A stretch of DNA of 64,000 nucleotides from Lophium mytilinum (taxonomy: Eukaryota; Ascomycota; Dothideomycetes; Mytilinidiales; Mytilinidiaceae): positions 2,611,114-2,675,113 of the forward strand of contig MU004183.1 of NCBI GenBank assembly GCA_010093605.1, given 5' to 3'. The position numbers and the translations under genes are program-made. Below are positions 55,112 through 64,000 of this stretch, in pieces. Within the stretch, counting starts at the first letter, position 1. Every line of letters starts with the position of its first letter. The notes below the pieces were generated by a model. The model had not been told where the DNA came from, did not search any database, and saw nothing but the letters and a program-made list of their open reading frames with translations.

Positions 55112-56842
55112 TCATGACCTTCTGCTCATTGCAAAGCGAACCGCATAATATCCCAACGCGCCCAGTCCCATCAGCGCCGGCATAGCGATGAGACCAATCC
55201 CAGTAAATATACCCTGCTCAAAAAAGCCAACCTGACCTTCTTTCATACGCTTGACACTGGGCAGAAGCTTGTCTGACACTTTCTGAAGCACTTTCTCTGA
55301 GGCACTAAAACTAGGATCGTGCAGTGTTTGCCGCACAAGCTGCGACTGGACTGAAGGAGTAACAAACCGAGAGCGTTGAACAGTGAATAGAGCGGTCGGA
55401 TAGCGTGTGGACCGTTCTACAGGCGAGCTGAGCGGTGCAGCGGGTCCAACTACAAAGGTGGTCAGAACAACTAGTGAAGTCATTGTGGTGGACGACATGA
55501 CAATAGACGCAGACTCACGTAACATCTCCAGGGGTATTTGATTGACAAATGACACATGAGCGCCAAGGAACTGGCTCAAATATTTGCTTGCTTTCAAATC
55601 GGCAAATACATATGAAGCCAGCAGTTCTCCGTTTCTTCAGAAGTTAGCAGCCACCGCGCTAATATCAACCAATCAGACTATTTGACAACTTACTGGTTGG
55701 CAAGATCAATTGCGTCGTCCAAAGACTTTACACTGTGCACGAGGAGACTGCGGGTTGATATCTTCCTGCTCAACGTCTTGGAGGACCTGCGAGGGTTGTT
55801 AGCGTACGAGGATCTTGTCTTGTGGCCGCTTTCCATGACTGCAAGACTAGATGGTCTGGAAGCCTACCTGCTATTCACCTCAATCACCGCGCAGTTTGCT
55901 ATTGAAGTCACCACTTGTATCTCGTCGGTTCTTTTCAACTCTTTCATCAAGCTGTCCGCCTCGCTTTGACTCGTTGACGCTGAAGACTTTGATAATTCGA
56001 ATTCGGTGGCAAATTTCATTGTCTCTTCCACGACAGCGTTCAGGAAAGGCTTCTTGCAGAACTCATTGACCAGAACGATATCCGGGGCATAGGGAGATCG
56101 GCCGCCAAAGCCAAACCTCGCTATGACAAGCGCCTTTGCCGCTTCCGAGAAATTGGCAGTGCGATCAACAACGGCGACGACCTGCGCTTGTGAAGGTGAG
56201 ATCAGTCTCATGGCAGTTGCTGGCTCCTCAGATCCTCTCTGGAGAACCTTCATGTGATGTAAACCTAGCTCATCATCTGTGGCGCGACTTGAAACGATTT
56301 CGAAGATATCGGAATCCAAGGCGATTTTCAGAATTCTTTGAAGCAACGAGGGCACTTCACGGAGGGTCTTTTCCAGCTGTAAGACAGTGATTGTTAGTAA
56401 AAGTGCGTGCCCGGTCTGGAAACTTGAGGTTTTTCGGTCATCTTACCTCGATCACCACACAATTACCAGCTGCGACAGCAGCGGAAAGCGGTACAACGAT
56501 GGAGTAAAACAATGAATACGTTGTCGGAACGATATACACGATTCCCACTCCCTCTCTCAATGACGGCGCGTCCTCTCCGCGTGCAACCGCGTACTCTTCG
56601 TGAAGGGCCTTCGTCGCGTCTAGTGACGCGTAGTATTCTCTCAAGCACATGAGTGCCAGTAAGTACTCAACCCGCGCCTCGGGGATGCTGTTGCCACCAT
56701 CCCTGTAGATTGCCTGTATGACTGACTCACTATTGTCAATGAGGACATTGTGCAGCTTTTCCAATTGGGTTTGGCGATAGATCACATTCTGGCATCGTCC
56801 GTCAATGGCGGCCTCACGGATGCGCTGTAACGGCCCTGGCAT
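55112..56842 (-). CDS. Aldehyde-dehydrogenase-like protein lacking catalytic residues, membrane-anchored
   Basis: Exons 56842-56447, 56376-55868, 55786-55694, 55634-55519 and 55449-55112 give 483 residues; all four introns (70, 81, 59, 69 bp) keep phase. The start at 56842 (MPGPLQRIREAAIDGR) fits the family; the frame is open 65 codons upstream. ALDH3-like blocks: YRQTQLEKLHNVL, PTTYSLFYSIVVPLSAAVAAGN, SLLVHSVKSLDDAIDLAN, YLSQFLGAHVSFVNQIP, GPAAPLSSP. The catalytic Cys is absent: the site reads RFGFGGRSPYAPD (220-231). The ELGG Glu block reads VVAVVDRTANF. The C-terminus has one helix (GIGLIAMPALMGLGALGYYAV), as in membrane-bound ALDH3. It is probably a pseudoenzyme with a structural or binding role. 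Confidence 0.85.
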
Positions 56843-57157
56843 GTTGGGGTTTTGGCGAAGGTGGCAGAGTGGCGCAACCAGCAAAGTGCGACTAAGTCCA
56901 ATGTAAGGGCTGTCGAATTCTGCTACAAGCCCCTTGTGATATGCTCTAATTGAGTCATGTCTTGCGTTTCGGCTAGCGCTCCCCACCTGCTTCCCGCTCA
57001 CTCCACATATCTCCACTTCCCGAACGGCCAAGAACATGAGCTTCGATTTGCTCCAAGCAACCGGAACTAACCTACACGGTTTCGTCGCCCATTATGAATC
57101 TTCATTAGACACCACAATTTTTCCCTAGAAAGTGATCCACCACCAGTCAATTCCAGC
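56843..57157. other. Divergent intergenic region
   Basis: 315 bp between the ALDH-like start and the small plus-strand frame. The ALDH frame stays open upstream to 57037, but that part is not family-like. Confidence 0.45.
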
Positions 57158-57642
57158 ATGTCCACCACTACGACCACGGATACAACCCGCTATGCAGTAC
57201 ACAGCTACTTGGCCGACTACGAGCTCCATCACTCAGACCACCCCTCCACGTCTGCACCCAGACCGAACAGTCATCCAGATCCCCGCCAATTGGGCTCGTC
57301 CGCATCGCCACACACAACCGCAGAACTTGTACAACTAAACCCACCACAATGGCCCTCGAACCACCGCCGCATTCCTCCATATCGGCCCATCAATAGAGCT
57401 TTAGATCAGAGCCAAAGAAAGGTCTTTCTAAGTACAGGGGAGAGGATCTTCTTATTTGTTATGTTCACAGGACTACAGGTGAACGTGGTAAGCCACAGTC
57501 ATCTTCTTGCACGTCAAAGTTGGTGTACCCATATAGCTGATACTGACCAAACTGTGCCCAGGACATCAATCGCTTGTGGAATGCCACTGGTGGAAGGCTT
57601 GCACAATCTGTATTTCAGTACAAGATTGGGGGTGAGTGGTGA
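57158..57642 (+). CDS. Small protein of unknown function
   Basis: Exon 1 (57158-57487) and a probable exon 2 (57562-57642; intron 74 bp, GTAAGC..CCCAG) give 136 residues. The first 90 are Thr/Ser/Pro/His-rich and disordered. Then comes RKVFLSTGERIFLFVMFTGLQVNV, a short hydrophobic segment, and after the intron DINRLWNATGGRLAQSVFQY. No domain was recognised. A second donor (GGG|GTGAGT) near the end may extend the gene. It could be a small membrane-associated cluster protein, or not a gene at all. Confidence 0.35.
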
Positions 57643-57903
57643 TGCATGAATAGTTGAGTTAGGGTACACTGAAGAGCCAGTCTATTTGAAGACCACTACA
57701 AGCATATGACTGCTCCGATGCAAGCTTAAATATCATGCAATACCACTCCTTTATTCAAGTTAGATCTAGCCAGGCGTTCAATTGAACTCTTCACACTGTA
57801 ATGGCATGAGGAAGTTATACAAGGTGCTACTATTTTGAGCTGCATGCTATGTAGCCTCTGATCCCAGATCTTGATCGCGGTGCTCGCTCAACTCATCAGC
57901 ATA

Positions 57904-59911
57904 TCAGGCTGGCGGAATGATAGGAAGGACGATGTAGTTCGGCGATGTTGAGCCAAAATGAATGTGGTTCATTCCGTCGAACTTCTCTTGACTCCTGCGA
58001 TGATGTGAGAACAAGCTTTGGATGGATGCTTGGAGCAAGGCGACTTACCTATCAGCTGGATCATTATGCTGGAATCTGTCACAACCCTGCGTGTCACCAG
58101 AAGCGACTTCAAAGATGATCTTCCCTCCCTTCTCAGCTACCACATTCGTCGGCCATATTTCGACGTCTACGGCATAGATCTCTCCAGGGATGACTGGTTG
58201 GGTGTCTTTGCTCGTATAATGTCGATAAGGTAGCCACGGCCGATCTTTGGGGTGGTTGGGATCTGTGTTGCGCAAACTAACTCGGAGCCAGCCTTTTGTC
58301 AAGGGCACAGGATCACCTGCCGTACCAGTGTAGTGCACTTCCTTGCCCTCAGGAGAGATGTACCGGAGTGTGATGAACAAATCGATGTCCGTCGGAACCG
58401 TTTTGTTATTTGGGTAAGGACTCACTGAGACGTTCAGATGCGCTACGACGTGGCCCGTGATTTCGGTATCGGCATCAAATGGCGCGGTCTCAAATTGGAC
58501 GGTTTGGGGATTTTCTAGCGTTCCGAGAGCTTGGTATGAAAGCTTCCTTTGCTCCCTGTTCGGCTCATTTTGCGACAGTCTTTTTTCCGGTGTGAGGTAG
58601 AACTTCGAATAGCGAGTGCGTGCTATCGGCCACTCGCTTTCGCTCCTTCGGTGGTACTTTTGCTCTCCTTCGGCGTTGTTGTATCCAACATCACCCTGGC
58701 GAAGTATCAAACTGACAGGAGGAACTTTGCCCTTCACGGTCCACCCTTCCCGATCGTCCCCTTTAAGAAAAGCGTCGAGGAAGCTGCGCTGAACCTCAGC
58801 TTCGGCTTTGTAGTAGAATGGTAAGTCGTGGCGCCCCGTGATGAAACGTAAGTACTTCATGTCGGAACCTGCCCACGTATAACCTTGAACATTCCCGCGA
58901 AGATGCAGGCAAATACCTCCCCAGTTCGCGACGCTCAACAAAGGGACTTGGATGTCGCTCATAGAATACTCTTTCGACGCATAATACGGATCGTCCCGAT
59001 ACTTGAACATCGCATTATCTTTGGTCTGATCCTGCCGGTTGCTCACGAGTTCGGCTTCGGGAAGATCTCCTTCGATGGTATCTGGCCCCCATTTGCGAGC
59101 AGCTCTGCCTCCTCCGCCGTACTGATTCGAAACCACTTGGCGATCCCACCAGAACTTGATGAACCCATTGGACAATATTCCACCCTGCCGGCATCGATCG
59201 CGGTAGTAGTCAGACATGCCCTCCCATGGGATGATTGCAGACAGGCCTTTTGGCTGACGAGCTGCAACACGCCATTGGCTTCCACCATAGTAACTATCCC
59301 ACAGCTTCTTAGTCAATGGCCTCAGAACAGAGCTGGAGATGCCTTACCTGATACCAAGCAAGCCCACTTTGCCTGAAGACCAAGGCTGTGCTGCTGCCCA
59401 TTCGACCACGTCGACAAACGCGTCGCTGGTGCCACGCGACATGGTATCTAGGAGACCTGGGGACTGCCCACATCCTCGCTCGTCTGCGCGGACAACTGCA
59501 TAGCCATGGCTAGTCCAAAAGCCTGGATCTGGGACTTCCCAAGCTGAGTGGGCTGACTTATGCTCTGGGTTGACCTCGGCGAACGAGTTTGGATGGAAAC
59601 TGAGAATCGTTGAAATTTAGCGCTTGTGCTTGCTATAGGGGTCTTTTCTCCTTTTGAAAGTGATGAGAGGTTCTGCATTGCTGCTTTAATCTCTTGGGGC
59701 ATTCTTACTCCTCGTAGGGGATGTCTTTTCCGTACGGTCCATAAGTGACAATGACGGGGACCTTGGAGTGTTCCCCCGAGCTCTTCGGTCGATAAACATT
59801 GCAGCGAACTAATCCTTCGCCTGCTTGAAGCTCAATGCTAGCATTTTGCTCAAATATATAGGCAAAGGAAGAGGAGTCAATTGTGTGAAGGTCTTTGATC
59901 GGGTTCGGCAT
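57904..59911 (-). CDS. CocE/NonD-type hydrolase (peptidase S15 fold)
   Basis: Exons 59911-59709, 59599-59348, 59293-58049 and 57994-57904 (introns 109, 54, 54 bp) encode 596 residues. The start was set at MPNPIKDLHT because the frame upstream has no ATG. The catalytic Ser152 is created across intron 2 in GLLGISYYGGSQW (GxSYxG). GYAVVRADERGCGQSPG precedes it, and a His is in ITGRHDLPFYYKAEAEVQRSFLDAFLKG. The C-terminal jelly-roll domain includes PPVSLILRQGD, TAPFDADTEITGHVVAHLNV and the family tail HNDPADRS then a short last exon. The family cleaves esters and amides (cocaine esterase, glutaryl acylase, Xaa-Pro dipeptidyl peptidase). Likely entry step: hydrolysis of an ester or amide substrate of the cluster. 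Confidence 0.92.
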
Positions 59912-61129
59912 GATGTATTGAGACAGCCCCTTTGCTGGAGACAGAGAGAGATGCAAGTGGTGGGCCTATATAAAGCGCGTCCGCCGGCCCACCTGCACTC
60001 GTGAAGCGGGAGTGGCCGGGTGCCGCCGCATGGGGCCGAACTTGGCACTCAGGGCAGCCGTGAAATGTCGGGACCACTCACCTTTGCTCAATCCGAATGA
60101 ACAGCCAGTCATAGTGTCTGAGCACATGTCAGGACCTACCGTACTCTCTCCATAATGAGAAGTCCCCTTTGGCACGCCAGTTAATCCCCTAAATTAAAGG
60201 GTGTAGCGGACTGAACCCTAGCTGAAGTACGTATCAGGCCGACTAAGGGGCGGGCGGCCCACAACTCAAGTCGCTCGTGTTGACCTGATTCGCTGGATAT
60301 TTATGCTTGAGATAGCGTGCCAAGGTGAGCTTCCCAGTTGATTGAGAGAACAAACGGCATGCCACGACCGTGGACTGAAGGCTACAATAAAGCCAACGCA
60401 AAAGACCGAAGGCAAATAACCGCACCTTCTGCGTAAATGCACGCGATGACAGGGGCATCTGCTCGGCGATCGAATTCTCAGGATTAACAATTAACAGTTC
60501 TTTGGAAAGGGCCACGCTTCATGCGAGTTGCGATGACGAGAGAGAAAGTCGCAGAGACGGAGGGATGCAAAGTTGACAACCAAGATAGTGACGCAGGAAC
60601 GATGACTGCATCCTTGCTTCTGGACTCTATACGTCCACTATGAGGTTTTATAGTCAAGTTTCGGTGACGATAAACTTAGTACTATGTTGGAAATGCAAGA
60701 AAATGTAGGAAGGCAATACCCAGGGAAAGAATCTATAGGAAAATGGTCATGATGAGAGTCACGATTCGATTAAACAAAGACACGAAAGGGAGCGACGCAG
60801 AAGCAAGTAATGAGCACGGCGTAGCGACGGTAAGCCATTACAAGTGTGGGGGATAATCGGGTTGCGTCTTTTGCCGTCAATGTATCGCGCTAACACCCAA
60901 AAGAAGTAGCTTTGTGTCTCAACCATATAGACAGGAAGACTTGTGCCAAATAGGCTCAAGAGTTCCTAGAGACTAATTAAGAATAGTGTACGACCACGAT
61001 AAGGCGCAGCAAACAGTCAAGGGGTTCGAGATCTTGTAATCATCTTCATTGAGTGCAGTATGGGGTACTGTACAAACGCAAAATTGGAAGAGAACGATCC
61101 TTAGCGGCTGCTTGTAAGACACTAATAGC
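59912..61129. other. Intergenic region
   Basis: 1.2 kb between the hydrolase promoter and the 3' end of the oxygenase. Overlapping short minus frames (60-90 codons) show no domain. A TATATAAA-like box lies near 59,966 about 55 bp above the hydrolase start. Confidence 0.5.
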
Positions 61130-64000
61130 TTAATCAACTAGATCTAGCTCGGCCTTCCGCTTGCCCAAAATAGCTTCAATCTGGCCGAGTCCAAGGCTCT
61201 GACCCACCTGTGCTGGCGGCGCCTTAAAGGAGCCTTTACCATGTCCACTGAAGTGGAGCTTCCAGGCTAGACGTAATGTTAGCGAACTGAATATGTTTGG
61301 AGGTCTTCGAGGCACAAACTAAGGGTGGGCCGAACTTACTACTTGCATCGAAAGAAAGATAACTCCAACTGTCATTAAGATAGCACCGCTCCGTGCCAAC
61401 TTGGATAGTCTTGACCGTTCCCATGAGGCCCGGCGCAGGCCGCAAGTCCTTCAGCCCAGCAGCCAGCTTGACCATACCGACAATAAATGCTGTTGCAATC
61501 TCGCGACCCACGCAGTCGTGTGGGCCGGTGCTGAAAGCCGTGATCAGGCCGTCTTGCTTGCGGGTTGGGATGAATTTGTCGGCGTCGCGCACAGCCTTTG
61601 GGTCGCGTCCAGCCGCACCGAGAAGCAGCACGACGGCCTCGCCAGGCTTTATGTCCTGTCCCTCGAGTGTCACAGCTTGCGTGGCAATGCGAAGGTTGCG
61701 CTGTGCTGTTGTCAGTCGCAGTGCCTCGAGCACGTACGACCGCAGCATCTGATCGTCGTTGGCGGCTGCGAGTGACTGCACGCGGTTCCAGTGCTCCTTG
61801 TTCTCTTCTCGAAGGAAAAGTTGCATGATCTCGCAAAGCTAGGTACTCAGTCAGCTGCACATCTTGACCTTGAATGCATGCATCAACTTACTGCTGAAAC
61901 CGGCACACCGATACCGCCGAAGGCCGTCAACCAGCAAATGTCAGCGGTTTCTTCTGGAGTTTTACCCCTGGCAAGGAAGCCCTCGACGATCTTGCGCCCA
62001 CATGAGCGAAGGGAACCCTGTTTGATGGCAGCGCTTCGGGATCTGTACTTCTCCGAGAACATGGCGGCCAGGTAGCCAGCCAAGCCCAGACTTCCCTTCT
62101 CACCTGCCACGTCCTTGACCAGAGTGCGGCCTGTTTCGGTCATAATCGCGGCACCCTCCTGGGCCCAGCGACGCCGGTTCCAAGCCATCGCAGGGTCATT
62201 GTTGTTGACACCCCACACACGGATGTTGAGCAAGTGCTTGTACAGCTCAGTGGGCGAAAGTGAGCCGCTCTTGTTTTCATCTGTCCGGATGTCAAGGTAG
62301 AAGACGTCCGCGAGCAACTGAGCATTCAGTGGAATTGCAATATCGCGGATAAAGTCAATCTGGTAGAGATCTTTCTTCATCTCGAAGGTTTCCTTGGCCA
62401 GAAGCTTCGAGCCTACCTCTGCGACAAAGTTCGAAACTGCGGCCCCGAAGCCTGGCACGCTATGAAATACATCCTGTACTAGCCGTTTCTGTGCAGCATT
62501 CTCGGGCTTGTCGGCGCCAAGCATGAACCAGCTGAAGTCTTTGCCCGAGCCTGGGAAAAGATCATTGACGGCTGGAAGCCATGGCACAACAAATCGTTGT
62601 TTGTCCTGGAGGACTTCTTTCACAGCGGCTTGCTCAGCAAGGACATGGATGGGTCGTGGAGCTTTTGGATCTTTGTCCGTATAGAGCTGGATGGTACCAA
62701 TCTCCTTTGCGATGGCCTCGTTCGCCTTCTTAGTGTACATAGGCTGCATGACGTGTAATGAGTTAAATGGGAACCAGCCTGGCAATGCACGCTGAATGAG
62801 CTTGTAAAACATGGAGCCACCCAGGGTCTTGTAGTCCTGTTGGACCTCGTTGTAGCCCCAAGCGGTAAGATTGCTAACCGTATAGTCGATGGTGTTGAAC
62901 CGGTCGGAGCGGACCAACGTGATTGCATCCGACAAGACGGCTCGGCCGACGGAGTATGTTGGACAGATGCCACAGCCTGGATTGAGCGCAGGCTTGAAGT
63001 CCTCAATCATCAGACCAGGATACAACTCGACCATGTCCGGATGGGTATACAGCTTCTCCAGCAGGCCGGCAATTTCCGTGTCAGAGTTAATGTCAGAGAA
63101 TTTGGCATGGCGCTTGAGTCCAAAGAAGTCTCTAAACTCATTCAGGCTCGCAACTTGCCATCTTCGCCCTTGCATGATGCCAAGAATCTCAACCACGCGA
63201 AGGGCTTTGGGGACCATACGAGCACCGAAGCACCCTGCCGGGTCTTCCATGCTTTCCTTCATCACCTTAACAAGATCTTCATCCTTGAACATGCCATTGT
63301 CTTGTCTGTGAAGACCGCCGAACTCTCGCTTACTGGGATCTGGATCCAGATTGCCGAAGAACTTTTGCAAAGCCCCTAGTAGCTCGTACATGTCGATTTT
63401 GTTGATATCTTCCATGGTTTTCCCAGGGAACGCCGACAAGAAGAAGTCATTGGTCCACTTCTCGTCTCTCTTGGAAATGCAAGAGTGGAAACGGTATAAA
63501 AGGTTGAACTCAACACTGACCTGGTTTCCAATCCCACGTGGAGCTCCTTCGGGATCGAAGTGCTTGTCGATATCAACGCGAGGATCCAAAGTCCACGTGC
63601 TATCCGAGTGATGTGTATTGGTAATGGCACGGAGATAGTCGTGTAGACAGATGTTGATGTACAAACCGCCGACGATCAGTCTAGCAGTATTGAAGAGATC
63701 GTGGTCCTGTTTAGCGACAGCTTTGGCGATGTCTTCGGGAGTGGGATTCTTGAGCTGTGCGAGAGAAAAGCGTCCGTTCTCATTGATCTTCAGTAGTATC
63801 CCCGCGACGTAGTTGTGGAATCTGTTGTACATGACAAGCATGACGTTGACACCCGGAGGTTGGCCTAATAGGCGCTTCTCGTGGAAAGTGTCTGGCTTCA
63901 GCTTGCCTTCCTTCATCGTGCGAATCTCCAGCTGGTCTGCAAGGCTGGAACCATACAATGGCGCCAAATCGAGGTACGAAGATGTATCCGAGATGTTCAT
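61130..64000 (-). CDS. Psi-producing oxygenase / linoleate diol synthase (partial, 5' end beyond window)
   Basis: Exons 64000(partial)-61892, 61838-61340 and 61266-61130 (introns 53, 73 bp) give 914 C-terminal residues; the first ATG at the edge is internal. The heme-peroxidase (dioxygenase) half shows SSYLDLAPLYG, NVMLVMYNRFHNYVA, DHDLFNTARLIVGGLYINI, and VSVEFNLLYRFHSC, the site of the catalytic Tyr and proximal His (family YRWH, here YRFH). The P450 half has LRSYVLEALRLTTAQRNLRIA (ExxR region) and FSTGPHDCVGRE with the heme Cys. Ppo enzymes turn C18 fatty acids into hydroxy-fatty-acid psi factors that tune sporulation and secondary metabolism. Membrane-associated by family. The link with the neighbouring cluster is unclear. 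Confidence 0.93.

Noticed and set aside
37917-64000. Secondary-metabolite biosynthetic cluster
   Set aside because: Tailoring-type enzymes are present but no PKS, NRPS, terpene synthase or similar core enzyme lies in the window; a core gene beyond 64,000 is not excluded.
1-64000. tRNA, rRNA or CRISPR features
   Set aside because: I found no convincing tRNA arms or rRNA-like sequence, and the tandem repeats lack the repeat-spacer form of CRISPR, which fungi do not use.

Overview
The window looks like a filamentous ascomycete (Pezizomycotina; Dothideomycetes is my guess from gene content, not proven). The evidence is: dense genes on both strands; short spliceosomal introns, mostly 47-110 bp, with GT..AG ends and CTAAC-like branch sites; a TpA-saturated repeat block typical of repeat-induced point mutation (RIP); and families typical of these fungi (HET domain, DUF6536-like membrane protein, AA9 monooxygenase with CBM1, Zn2Cys6 regulator, psi-producing oxygenase). 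I joined exons by hand from splice signals and reading phase, so exon coordinates are models.

Layout. 1-4,550: RIP-wasted DNA holding a nearly full-length dead hAT DNA transposon. 4,552-9,814: one large gene coding for a GYF-domain protein fused to an uncharacterised Pezizomycotina domain. 10.8-28.6 kb: mixed accessory genes, namely a short-chain dehydrogenase (SDR), two Pro/Gly-rich proteins, an MFS sugar/quinate-type transporter, a CBM1-tailed AA9 monooxygenase, a 41-residue Cys-rich peptide, a DUF6536-like membrane protein, a LamG/LGFP-repeat gene that looks decayed, and a membrane protein. Three genes here have joints that fail by about one base or one stop. 29.7-36.3 kb: DyP peroxidase, HET-domain protein with a membrane insert, leucine-rich protein. 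37.2-37.7 kb: a small RIP island and a gene scrap.

37.9-59.9 kb is the most interesting part. It is a run of about twelve compact genes that reads like an undescribed catabolic cluster: MFS exporter/importer, SDR, bicovalent flavin oxidase, a single-gene fusion of an FAD monooxygenase with an acetoacetate-decarboxylase-like domain, a histidinol-dehydrogenase-like enzyme, cupin, second SDR, extradiol (DODA/LigB-type) dioxygenase, a regulator carrying both C2H2 and Zn2Cys6 fingers, an aldehyde-dehydrogenase-like protein lacking catalytic residues, and a CocE/S15 hydrolase. No polyketide or peptide synthase is present, so breakdown of an aromatic ester or acid is more likely than toxin or pigment synthesis. 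A plausible order, which is inference only, is uptake, ester cleavage, hydroxylation, ring cleavage, then oxidation by the dehydrogenases. 61,130-64,000 is the 3' part of a psi-producing oxygenase (oxylipin) gene that runs off the window.
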